From NCBI RefSeq assembly GCF_902168065.1, contig NZ_LR655690.1:62001-126000 (forward strand): DNA of 64,000 nt, given 5' to 3'. A program made the translations under genes and the position numbers. Position 1 is the first letter of the stretch; every line of letters starts with the position of its first letter. This document shows, piece by piece, positions 56,290-64,000 of this stretch. This stretch comes from Mycobacterium tilburgii (GTDB lineage Bacteria > Actinomycetota > Actinomycetes > Mycobacteriales > Mycobacteriaceae). Below the pieces are notes generated by a model. That model saw only the letters and a list, made by a program, of their open reading frames with translations, made no database searches and was not told the origin of the DNA.

Positions 56290-56927
56290 CGGGCTTCTCC
56301 ATTGGTGATGTGGGCGGCGCGGGTGATGATGTGGTCGACGAAGCCGTATTCCAGCGCCTCCTGCGCGGTGAACCACCGGTCGCGGTCCGAGTCGGCCTCG
56401 ATGCGTTCGATCGGCTGGCCGGTGAACTCGGCGTTCAGCCGGAACATTTCCTTCTTGATGACGTGGAACTGCTCGGCCTGGATGGCGATGTCGGCCGCGC
56501 TACCGGTCACCCCACCGAGCGGCTGGTGCATCAGGATGCGGGCGTGCGGCAACGCGAACCGCTTGCCCTTGGTGCCGGCCGCCAACAGGAACTCGCCCAT
56601 CGAGGCGGCCATGCCCATCGCGTAGGTGGCGATGTCGCAGGGCGCCAGCACCATCGTGTCGTAGATGGCCATCCCGGCGCTGATCGAGCCGCCGGGAGAG
56701 TTGATGTAGAGGTTGATGTCTTTGTCGCTGTCCTCGGCGGCGAGCAGCAGAATCTGCGCGCACAACCGGTTGGCGACCTCGTCGTTCACCTCCGAACCCA
56801 GGAAGATGATGCGCTCAGAGAGCAAGCGCTCATACACCGAGTCCGTAAGGTTGAGGCCCACCGAGTTCGAACGCATGTCAGTCACGACAGGGTTACCCGC
56901 TTTCTCGAGATCTGTACTCACCGACAC
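56286..56927 (-). CDS. clpP1: ClpP1 protease subunit
   Basis: The longest frame gives 213 aa. Catalytic Ser lies in AMGMAASMGEFLLAAG, His in ILMHQPLGGV, Asp in EADSDRDRW. The M. tuberculosis protein begins near VTDMRSNS, so the GTG at 56883-56885 is the likelier start and would give 199 aa. With ClpP2 it forms the essential mycobacterial Clp protease, working with ClpX or ClpC1. A CGC-N5-GCG element upstream may be a ClgR site. It is intact. Confidence 0.95.
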   Translation of the reverse strand: MSVSTDLEKAGNPVVTDMRSNSVGLNLTDSVYERLLSERIIFLGSEVNDEVANRLCAQILLLAAEDSDKDINLYINSPGGSISAGMAIYDTMVLAPCDIATYAMGMAASMGEFLLAAGTKGKRFALPHARILMHQPLGGVTGSAADIAIQAEQFHVIKKEMFRLNAEFTGQPIERIEADSDRDRWFTAQEALEYGFVDHIITRAAHITNGEAR

Positions 56928-56953
56928 TAACCAACCGAGGCCGCCGTTTCGCG

Positions 56954-56970
56954 CCGCGCACCCCGCGTTC
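56954..56970. promoter_or_regulatory. Putative ClgR-type operator of clpP1P2
   Basis: CGC-ACCCC-GCG (56957-56967) matches the spaced CGC/GCG core of ClgR sites known upstream of actinobacterial clp genes. It lies in the 64-bp gap between tig and clpP1, 30 bp before the longest start. The high local GC makes chance occurrence possible. Confidence 0.3.
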
Positions 56971-56991
56971 GCTCACAGCGTCAAGGCTGAG

Positions 56992-58392
56992 TTACTTGTC
57001 GCAGGGCTCTGCGGTCGTGTCGTCGGCGTTTTCGGAGTAGTCCTGGGCGGAGTCTTGAGTGCCGGCCCTCGCGCGGTGCGGGAAGAATTCGCTCGTGTCG
57101 ATGACACTGCCGTCGGTGTCGGTGACCGTCGCCGCCGAGACCACCGCGGCGATCGCCAACCCGCGCCGCACGTCGACGAACATGGCGGGCAGCTGGTTGC
57201 TCTCCTGCAGGTAGGTGAACAGCTGTTGCGGTTCGATGCCGTACTGCCGCGACGTGGCGACCAGGCGCTCAGTCATGTCGTCCTGGCCAACCTGGATCTG
57301 CAGCTCGTCGGCCAGCGCGTCGAACAACAGCTGGCGCCGCACGTCGGTCTCCACCGCGGTGCGCGTCTCGGCCTCGAATTCTTCGCAGGTCTTGCCCTGC
57401 TTGGCGAGCACCTCGGCGAACCGGTCTTCGTCGTTACCGACGCTGTCGATGGCGCCGTGCACGGCGCTGTCGAACTGGGCCTGCACGATCGCCTCGGGCA
57501 GCGGCACGTCGACCTGTTCGAGCAGCGCGTCCATCGCGGCTTGCTGAATCTTTTCCGCCTGCTGGGCGCGCTTGATCCGGGCCACCTGGTCGCGCAGGTT
57601 GGTGCGCAGATCCTCGATGGTGTCGAATTCGCTTGCCAATTGCGCGAATTCGTCGTCTGGCTCGGGCAGTTCGCGTTGCTTGATGGTCTTGACGGTCACC
57701 GTGACCTGCGTGTCCTGGCCGGCGTGCTCGCCGGTCGCCAGCTTGGCGGTGAATTCCTTGGACTCGTCGGCCGACATGCCGATGAGCGCGTCGTCGAGGC
57801 CCTCGATGAGCCGGCCGGAGCCAACCTCGTGCGACAGGCCTTCCGCGGCGGCGCCCGGCACCTCTTCGCCGTTCACGGTGGCCGACAGGTCGATCGAGAC
57901 GAAGTCACCGTCGGCGACCGGCCGGTCCACTCCGGTCAGGGTGCCGAACCGGGCGCGCAGCGACTGCAGTTCGGCTTCGACGTCCTCGTCGCTGACCTCG
58001 ATCGGCTCCACCGAGACCTGCAACGAACTCAGGTCCGGAAGGATGAGCTCAGGACGGACGTCGACCTCGGCGGTGAACGCGAGGTCTTCGCCGTACTCTT
58101 TCTTGGTCACCTCGATCTCGGGACGGCCGATAGGGTGCACCTCGGTCTCGGTGACCGCCTGCCCGTACCGGGTCGGCAGCGCTTCGTTGACGACCTGGTC
58201 GAGCATCTCCTCCCGGCCGAACCGGGCCTCGAGCAACTTCGTAGGCACCTTGCCGGGCCGGAATCCCGGCAGCCGGACCTGCTTGGCCAGCTCCTTGTAG
58301 GCGCGCTGGAAATCGGGTTCGAGTTCGGTGAACGGCACCTCCACGTTGATGCGCACCCGGGTAGGGCTCAACTGCTCGACGCTGCTCTTCAC
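56992..58392 (-). CDS. tig: Trigger factor
   Basis: A protein of 466 aa. The N-terminal ribosome-binding signature is [12 protein letters not shown] in residues 45-60, the FKBP-like domain spans about 150-240 ([12 protein letters not shown]), and the helical C-terminal arms follow, ending in an acidic tail. It is a ribosome-associated chaperone that precedes Clp-mediated quality control. The start is GTG at 58390-58392, with AAGGAG 9 bases upstream; a longer frame would run into the tRNA-Pro gene. It is intact. Confidence 0.95.
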   Translation of the reverse strand: MKSSVEQLSPTRVRINVEVPFTELEPDFQRAYKELAKQVRLPGFRPGKVPTKLLEARFGREEMLDQVVNEALPTRYGQAVTETEVHPIGRPEIEVTKKEYGEDLAFTAEVDVRPELILPDLSSLQVSVEPIEVSDEDVEAELQSLRARFGTLTGVDRPVADGDFVSIDLSATVNGEEVPGAAAEGLSHEVGSGRLIEGLDDALIGMSADESKEFTAKLATGEHAGQDTQVTVTVKTIKQRELPEPDDEFAQLASEFDTIEDLRTNLRDQVARIKRAQQAEKIQQAAMDALLEQVDVPLPEAIVQAQFDSAVHGAIDSVGNDEDRFAEVLAKQGKTCEEFEAETRTAVETDVRRQLLFDALADELQIQVGQDDMTERLVATSRQYGIEPQQLFTYLQESNQLPAMFVDVRRGLAIAAVVSAATVTDTDGSVIDTSEFFPHRARAGTQDSAQDYSENADDTTAEPCDK

Positions 58393-58459
58393 GAGTGTGC
58401 TCCTTGATGGTCGTTCTGTGGTGGCCTCGCGAGCCGGCTGGGTTGCGGCGCGGTGCTTG

Positions 58460-58533
58460 TCGGGGTGACAGGATTTGAACCTGCGGCCTTCCGCTCCCAA
58501 AGCGGATGCGCTACCAAGCTGCGCTACACCCCG
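58460..58533 (-). tRNA. tRNA-Pro (TGG)
   Basis: The minus strand folds into a 74-nt cloverleaf: acceptor CGGGGTG/CACCCCG, D arm GCGC...GCGC, anticodon stem TCCGC/GCGGA with loop TTTGGGA, so anticodon TGG, and T arm GCAGG-TTCAAAT-CCTGT. Discriminator base is A. CCA is not encoded. Confidence 0.95.
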
Positions 58534-58679
58534 CGCTGACCTCGCGATCCTACGGCCCTCCCGTACCAGCAGGGCCACCGACTTCGGAGCGAACTCAAGA
58601 CCTCAACAATGCATTCACGAATCTGCGTCGATTAGATTTGATGTTCGCAGCCAGATACAGTCTCGCTCGACTAATGCAT

Positions 58680-58750
58680 GCGGGCGTAGCTCAATGGTAG
58701 AGCCCTAGTCTTCCAAACTAGCTACGCGGGTTCGATTCCCGTCGCCCGCT
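58680..58750 (+). tRNA. tRNA-Gly (TCC)
   Basis: A 71-nt cloverleaf: acceptor GCGGGCG/CGCCCGC, D arm GCTC...GAGC, anticodon stem CTAGT/ACTAG with loop CTTCCAA, anticodon TCC, and T arm GCGGG-TTCGATT-CCCGT. Discriminator base is T. It lies 29 bp before lipP and may share its transcript. Confidence 0.95.
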
Positions 58751-58779
58751 CGGGGTAGGTAGCTCCACAGAAAGGCGCC

Positions 58780-59982
58780 ATGAGCGACCTTGCACTTGAA
58801 GCCACCATCAAGGGCTCCTGCGCGCCGGACTTCATCGGGGTTCGCGAGGCGTTCGAGCGCAATTTCACCCTGCAACTCGAACAGGGCGCGGCCGTCGCCG
58901 TCTGGGTCGACGGTGACCTCGTGGTCAACCTCTGGGGTGGCTGGGCCGACGCGGCCGCGACACGGCCCTGGCAGCAAGACACGCTGACCACGGTGCTGTC
59001 CGGCACCAAGGGACTCTCGGCCACCTGCATGCATCAGCTCGTCGATCGCGGTGAGGTCGATTTGCACGCCCCGATCACCCGGTACTGGCCGGAATTCGGA
59101 CGGGCCGGCAAAGAGCGCATCCCGCTGGCCATGGTGATGAGCCACCGGTCCGGGGTCATTGGGCCGCACGCCCCGATGACCTGGGAACAAGTCTGCGACT
59201 GGGACTACGTCTGCGAACAACTGGTGATCGCCGAACCGTGGTGGGAGCCCGGCACCGCCCAGGGCTACCACATGACCACGTTCGGTTTCATCGTCGGCGA
59301 GGTGTTCCGCCGGGTGACCGGCCGCACGATCGGCCAGTACCTGCGCGCCGAGATCGCCGAACCGCTGGGCGCCGACGTCCACATCGGCCTGTCCCCCACC
59401 GATCAGCTGCGCTGCGCCGAGCGAGTCAACAAGCCACACATGCGCGACCTGATCGCCCACGTTCCCAGCCACCCGACCAGTCTGGCCGATCACCCGAAGG
59501 CAGGCCTGGCGATCGCGATGGGTTGGGCCCCCGACGACGAGGTCGGCTCCTATGACCTCGACCGTTGGCGCGCGCTCGAATTCCCCGGCACCAACGGGCA
59601 GGTGTCGGCGCTGGGCCTGGCGACGTTCTACAACGCGCTCGCACAGGAGAAGCTGCTGAGCCGTCAGCACATGGACGTCATCCGGGAGTGCCAGGGCGGC
59701 CTCGGGACCGACCTGGTGCTCGGACCTCGGGTCGCCGACCACGGTTGGGGGCTGGGCTACATGCTCAACCAGCGTTGCGTCAACGGGCCCAACCCCCAGA
59801 TTTTCGGCCACGGCGGACTCGGCGGCTCGTTCGGGTTCGTCGACCTCGAGCACCGCATCGGTTACGCCTACGTGGCGAACCGGTTCGACGCCACCAAGGC
59901 CAATGCCGACCCACGCAGCCTTGCCCTCAGCAACGAGGTCTACGCCACCCTCGGGGTCGACGTCTCCGGCTTCTCGATGTGA
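58780..59982 (+). CDS. lipP: Beta-lactamase-fold esterase LipP
   Basis: A family VIII esterase of 400 aa. The catalytic SxxK tetrad is SGTK in VLSGTKGLSA (about residues 75-78), the Tyr motif reads GYHMTTFGFIVGE, and GHGGLGGSFGF near the C-terminus supplies the third motif (HGG). No signal peptide is seen, so it should be cytosolic. The M. tuberculosis homologue (Rv2463) is an uncharacterised esterase/lipase. GAAAGG lies 8 bases before the ATG. It is intact. Confidence 0.88.
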   Translation: MSDLALEATIKGSCAPDFIGVREAFERNFTLQLEQGAAVAVWVDGDLVVNLWGGWADAAATRPWQQDTLTTVLSGTKGLSATCMHQLVDRGEVDLHAPITRYWPEFGRAGKERIPLAMVMSHRSGVIGPHAPMTWEQVCDWDYVCEQLVIAEPWWEPGTAQGYHMTTFGFIVGEVFRRVTGRTIGQYLRAEIAEPLGADVHIGLSPTDQLRCAERVNKPHMRDLIAHVPSHPTSLADHPKAGLAIAMGWAPDDEVGSYDLDRWRALEFPGTNGQVSALGLATFYNALAQEKLLSRQHMDVIRECQGGLGTDLVLGPRVADHGWGLGYMLNQRCVNGPNPQIFGHGGLGGSFGFVDLEHRIGYAYVANRFDATKANADPRSLALSNEVYATLGVDVSGFSM

Positions 59983-60033
59983 GACGTGCCCCGCCGACCG
60001 AAGCCGACGGGGCAAGTATTGTTGGCAGGGGCC

Positions 60034-60333
60034 TCAGGGATGCCATCCAGGAGGCGGCGGCGAACCCCAGGGCCGCTCGGGCGACGGCGGTCCACCCCAT
60101 CCGGGACCGCGGTCCCACGGGCGATCCGGCGGCGGTGGGCCGCCGCGCCAATCATGGCAGTTATTCCAGTCCCAGTTGTTGCCCCAGCCCGGGTTCCCAG
60201 AACTCTCCCGGGGCACCACTGCGGGAAGGGCCTGGGCACCGCGACCGCGTCGGCGGCGAGGCCGACGCCAGCCAGACCCGCAACCGCGGCTCCGGCGAAA
60301 ATCGTTAGCAGCTAAACGAGGAATGATCTTCAC
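60034..60333 (-). pseudogene. Small secreted Gly/Trp/Pro-rich protein, frameshifted
   Basis: ATG at 60331-60333 begins KIIPRLAA; the signal-peptide core (TIFAGAAVAGLAGVGLAADA) follows in a different frame, then VPRPFPQWCPG. The mature part (GWGNNWDWNNCHDWRGGPP, then PRPWDRGP-type repeats) returns in the first frame. So two frameshifts flank the signal peptide, and no single frame makes a secreted product. The composition is like small exported mycobacterial proteins of unknown role. It lies between lipP and nei. Confidence 0.6.
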
Positions 60334-60427
60334 AAGTCATTTTTACCCGGACCAAGTCAATCGAAAACTATAGACGCCAGCGTTTCTCGCTGTCAGTTTC
60401 CTGCCAATCCGGCGGCCGGTGCGACGG

Positions 60428-61212
60428 TCACTTATGACAGGTCGGGCACCAGAACAGGTTGCGCCCTTCCAGCACCGCCGTGCGGATCGGAGTGCCGCAA
60501 ACGCGGCAGGGTTCACCCGCGCGCCGGTAGACGTAGGTGCGGGGCCGGTCCGGCCGGTACGACGGCAAACCGTGATCGTGCTCGGGCCGAACCACGATGA
60601 TCTTGCCGCGCCGCGGCCGACCTTCATCAGCGCTACCAGATTCCGCGGCGCTGATCGATCGTCCGGGCCAATACGGGTCGATCCGATGCCGGAACAACAA
60701 CTTGCTGCGGTAGACGTTGCCCACCCCGGCGATGACTCCCTGATCCATCAACAGCGCGCCGATAGGCCTGCGTGACTTCGTATTCGGGTCCACGTCCACA
60801 ACGGGTCGGCCTCGCTGCGTAACGGGTCGGGGCCGAGCTTGGCCACGACGTCGCTGACCGCACCCTCGTCGATCACCTCGCAGACAGTCGGGCCGCGCAG
60901 GTCGGTGCCGTACTCGGCGCCGACCATCCGGATGTGTACCTGGCCGACCGCTTCGAGCAGTGTCGCGTCGGGCCTGCGTTCGAATTCGGTGAAGGTGCCG
61001 TAGAGACCCAGGTGCACGTGCATGATCGGGCCGTTGGGGTAGTGGTGGAACAGGTGCTTGCCCCAGGCGCTGGACTTGCGCAGCACCTGCCCGTCGACCA
61101 CGGCCGCCGGCCCGGCGAACTGCCCCTGCGGGCTGGACACGGCCGCCGGCGCACCGCCGAACCACCGTTGGTGCAACCGGGCCAGCCGATGCAGGGTATG
61201 TCCCTTGGGCAA
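60428..61212 (-). pseudogene. nei: Endonuclease VIII (Nei), frameshifted, catalytic Glu replaced
   Basis: TTG at 61210-61212 begins PKGHTLHRLARLHQRWFGG. Fpg/Nei enzymes begin (M)PE, using Pro2 and Glu3 for lyase chemistry; here Glu3 is Lys (GAG to AAG). The frame runs to about 60800 (VCEVIDEGAVSDVVAKLGPDP), then shifts. The rest (RRPIGALLMDQGVIAGVGNVYRS and the zinc finger CRVCGTPI..WCPTC) is in the next frame. Sequence between GRSISAAE and RRGKIIVVRPEHDHG is also shortened. Removal of oxidised pyrimidines by this enzyme is therefore lost. Confidence 0.85.
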
Positions 61213-61217
61213 CGCGC

Positions 61218-61706
61218 TTAAGCCTGCGCGCCCGGCACCGGAGGCGCTTGATGCGTCCGCTCGTACTCGTCGAGAATGTCGATACGCCGTTGGTGGCGTT
61301 CGGCTTTCGACCACGGCGTGGCCAGGAACGCGTCGACGAAGCTCAGCGCTTCATCGACGGTGTGCATCCGCCCGCCGATCCCGATCAGCTGCGCGCTGTT
61401 GTGTTCACGTGCCAGCGAGGCAGTCTCGACGCTCCACGCCAGCGCGCAACGCGCACCCGGCACCTTGTTGGCCGCGATCTGCTCGCCGTTGCCCGATCCG
61501 CCAAGCACGATGCCGAGGCTGTCCGGGTCGGCCACCGTGCGCGTCGCGGCGTCGATGCAGAACGCCGGGTAGTCGTCCTCGGCATCGTAACTGAAAGCGC
61601 CGCAATCGATCGACTCGTGCCCGGTTTTCTTCAGATGCTCGATGATCGCTTGCTTGAGCTCGAATCCGGCGTGGTCGGCACCCAGGTAGACGCGCATGCG
61701 CGACAT
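61218..61706 (-). CDS. rpiB: Ribose-5-phosphate isomerase B
   Basis: A protein of 162 aa. GADHAGFELKQAI and DCGAF shape the phosphate site, and the catalytic Glu is in GSGNGEQIAANKV, as in the M. tuberculosis enzyme. It interconverts ribulose- and ribose-5-phosphate in the pentose phosphate pathway. The first ATG (61704-61706) gives MSRMRVYLG; the second gives MRVYLG. It is intact between two pseudogenes, and mycobacteria generally have no other isomerase. Confidence 0.95.
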   Translation of the reverse strand: MSRMRVYLGADHAGFELKQAIIEHLKKTGHESIDCGAFSYDAEDDYPAFCIDAATRTVADPDSLGIVLGGSGNGEQIAANKVPGARCALAWSVETASLAREHNSAQLIGIGGRMHTVDEALSFVDAFLATPWSKAERHQRRIDILDEYERTHQAPPVPGAQA

Positions 61707-61740
61707 TGTGCACGACCGTCAGGCCAGAGCAGCGGCTGAC

Positions 61741-62364
61741 CTAGTCGAATTCGGGCGCCTCGGTCCGGGTCCGCTTGAGCTCGAAGAAGTGCGGGTAGGA
61801 GGCGAAGATCACCGAAGCGTCCCACAACTTGCCGGCCTCTTCGCCGCGCGGAATCTTCGACAGCACGGGACCGAAGAACGCCACCCCGTTGACGTGGACG
61901 GTCGGCGTGCCGACGTCGTCGCCGACTGCGTCCATCCCGGCGTGGTGGCTCTTGCGCAACGCCTCGTCGTAGTCGGTGCTGGTGGCGGCCTTTGCCAGAT
62001 CGGCCGGCAGACCCCCGTCGGCCAGCGACAGCTTGATCACCTCGTTAAGATCCTGGTTGCCTTCATTGTGAATTCGAGTGCCCATCGCGGCGTACAGCGG
62101 TGCCAATACCGCCGAGCCGTGCGCCTGCTCGGCGGCGATCGCCACCCGCACCGGCCCCCAGGCACGCTTCATCATCTCCGGGTATTTCTCCGGCAGGTCT
62201 TCCCGGTTCTCGTTGAGCACGGCGAGGCTCATCACGTGGAAGTTCACCTTGATGTCGCGGACCTTCTCGACCTCGAGGATCCAGCGCGAGGTGATCCAAC
62301 ACCATGGGCACAGCGGATCGAACCAGAAATCAGCTTGGTCTTGCACAGGGGTCTTCTCGGACAT
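61741..62364 (-). CDS. Mycothiol-dependent DsbA-like reductase (Rv2466c family)
   Basis: A protein of 207 aa with thioredoxin fold and the redox motif CPWC in [16 protein letters not shown] (Cys at about residues 19 and 22). The GTPTVHV cis-Pro loop is present near residue 155. The M. tuberculosis homologue is a mycothiol-dependent oxidoreductase that activates some nitro prodrugs and is induced by oxidative stress. ATG at 62362-62364 gives the family's N-terminus and the same length. No signal peptide is seen, so it acts in the cytosol. It is intact and lies divergent from the broken pepN. Confidence 0.92.
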   Translation of the reverse strand: MSEKTPVQDQADFWFDPLCPWCWITSRWILEVEKVRDIKVNFHVMSLAVLNENREDLPEKYPEMMKRAWGPVRVAIAAEQAHGSAVLAPLYAAMGTRIHNEGNQDLNEVIKLSLADGGLPADLAKAATSTDYDEALRKSHHAGMDAVGDDVGTPTVHVNGVAFFGPVLSKIPRGEEAGKLWDASVIFASYPHFFELKRTRTEAPEFD

Positions 62365-62488
62365 GGCCAGTCCTCTCCGCGGAGTCGGGTATTCGGAAAC
62401 GGTCACAACACCGTCCAGCACAACGGTAGTCGCCGCGCGAGCGTTCCCGTTTCGCACCGCGAAACGGGAACACCACTAAGCTGGACGA

Positions 62489-64000
62489 GTAGCACTTCCT
62501 AACCTGACTCGCGACCAAACGGTCGAGCGCGCCGCCCTTGTCACCGTCGACAGCTACTAGATCAACCTCGACCTGACCGACGGCTCCGGAGGGCCCGGCG
62601 AAAGTACGTTTCGCTCCACCACCACCCTGGTGTTCGACGCGCTGGCCGGCGCCGACACGGTCATCGACTTGTCGCCGAGACCGTTCGCAGCGCGACCTCA
62701 ACGGACGGGAGGTGGACGTCACCGGATACGACGAATCCACCGGCATTCCGTTGCGCGGTCTGGCCGACCGCAACGTCGTCGTCATCGACGCCGATTGCCG
62801 CTACTCCAACACCGGCGAGGGCCTGCACCGCTTCGTCGACCTGGTGGACAACGAGACCTACCTGTACTCGCAGTTCGAAACCGCCGACGCCAAGCCAATG
62901 TTCGCCTGCTTCGACCATCCCGACCTCAAAGCGACCTTCGACCTGCGGGTGACGACACCGGCGCACTGGAAGGTGATCTCGAACGATGCCCCGTGTCCGT
63001 CGAGGAATCGGGCGGCACCAGCGTACACCTTCGCGGTCACCCCGCGCATGGGCACTTACCTGGTCGCGTTGATCGCGGGTCCCTACGCCGAATGGAAAGA
63101 CTCCTACCGCGACGAGCACGGCGAGATTCCGCTCGGCATCTACTGCCGGACCTCGCCTGCCGAACACATGGACCCGGAGCAGTTGTTCACCGAGACGAAG
63201 CAAGGATTTGCCTTCTACCACAAGAACTTTGACTTTCCCTACGCGTTCGGCAAGTACGACCAGCTGTTCGTACCCGAATTCAACGCCGGCGCAATGGAAA
63301 ACGCCGGGGCGGCGCACCGAGACGGTGCTACACGAGATGGAGCACATGTGGTTCGGTGACCTGGTGGGATGACTTGTGGCTCAACGAATCCTTCGCCGCC
63401 TTCGCCTCGGTGCTCTACCAGTCCGAAGCCACCGAATGCACCTCGGCGTGGACGACGTTCGCGACCGTCGAAAATCGTGGGCTTACCGCCAGGACCAACT
63501 GCCGTCGATGCACCCGATCGCCGCCGACATCCCCGGCCTGCACGCGGTCGAGGTGAACTTTACGGCATCACCTACGCGAAGGGCGCGTCGGTACTCAAGC
63601 AGCTCGTCGCCTACGTCGGGCTGGAAAGGTTCTTGGCCGGCCTTGCGCGACTACTTCCGGGCGCACGCGATCGGCAATGCCACGTTCAGCGATCTGCTGA
63701 CCGCGCTGGAGCGGGCGTCGGGCCAAGATCTGTAGAATTGGGGTCAGCAGTGGCTGAAGACCACCGGGCTGAATACGTTGCACCCAGAATTTCGAGGTGG
63801 ACGCCCGAGCTGCGGGCCCGCGACTTTGTCGCATTGGTCTCGAAGGGCGTGCCGGCCGAGGCGGAAGTCGGCGTAGCTCAGCGGCTGCTGCAGGCCCAGA
63901 CGGCGCTGGGTTCCTACGCGGAGCCGGGCTGGGCGCATCGTCACCGCACTGGCCGCCGCCGGTGATGTCGACGCCGACGGGCTCGAGACACGGTTCATCG
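62489..64000 (+). pseudogene. pepN: Aminopeptidase N, multiply disrupted, continues beyond the window
   Basis: The N-terminal coding sequence (ALPNLTRDQTVERAALVTVDSY) is preceded by GTA instead of a start codon and followed by an in-frame TAG at about 62558. Further blocks: VTGYDESTGIPLRGLADRNV and FNAGAMENAG (the intact GAMEN substrate motif) up to about 63305, HEMEHMWFGDLV (zinc site, normally HExxH) in another frame, WWDDLWLNESFAAFASVLYQ, then YGITYAKGASVLKQLV. A large internal deletion follows a TAG at about 63733, where later sequence (PELRARDFVALVSKGVPAEA) resumes. The gene is thus dead by many independent changes. Confidence 0.85.

Overview
The window is a piece of a slow-growing Mycobacterium chromosome. 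Nearly every intact gene matches a mycobacterial family in M. tuberculosis-like order: pks12 - rbpA - ppm1 - lnt, then octT/gpgP/rsfS/nadD, proA, nadE, proB-obg-rpmA-rplU, rne-ndk-folC-valS, mobA-korB-korA, clpX, clpP1-clpP2-tig, and lipP/nei/rpiB/pepN. DNA is GC-rich with strong third-position GC. Roughly twenty loci are broken by single-base indels, in-frame stops, lost start codons, deletions or active-site substitutions. Housekeeping genes between them are intact. This looks like a mycobacterium undergoing gene decay, as in host-restricted species; the species cannot be fixed from sequence alone.

Layout. 1-1790: remnants of an esterase, a membrane protein and two cytochromes P450. 1773-16918: an epimerase/phosphohistidine-domain fusion protein translationally coupled to the giant mycoketide synthase Pks12, whose two modules share an apparently identical 1,615-bp stretch. 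16920-20722: a small conserved protein, the RNA polymerase-binding protein RbpA, and the separate Ppm1 and Lnt genes of lipoglycan and lipoprotein synthesis. 20715-22953: broken amidohydrolase, FxsA and DegV genes, the last two joined by a deletion. 22984-25431: octT, a mutated gpgP, rsfS and nadD. 25579-32116: broken VWA/MoxR, MscS-cNMP and adenylate cyclase genes around an intact proA. 32113-38864: nadE, two damaged TetR loci, then proB and obg.

38906-47752: ribosomal proteins L27 and L21, RNase E, Ndk, a DUF4233 membrane protein, FolC and ValS, mostly tightly packed on the minus strand. 47749-49186: a broken lectin gene and a gene-poor, AT-richer gap with a run of small inverted repeats. 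49187-54490: mobA-korB-korA and clpX. 54749-58392: mmuM and the clpP2/clpP1/tig cluster. 58460-58750: two tRNAs. 58780-64000: lipP, then damaged nei and pepN around intact rpiB and a mycothiol-dependent reductase.

Functionally the window carries phosphomycoketide and polyprenyl-phosphate-mannose synthesis, proline, NAD and folate metabolism, ferredoxin-dependent 2-oxoglutarate oxidation and Clp proteolysis. Losses fall on secondary oxidation, cyclic-nucleotide signalling, base-excision repair (Nei), a peptidase and one step of methylglucose lipopolysaccharide synthesis. No insertion sequence, phage or CRISPR array was seen, and I found no clearly novel defence or mobile system.
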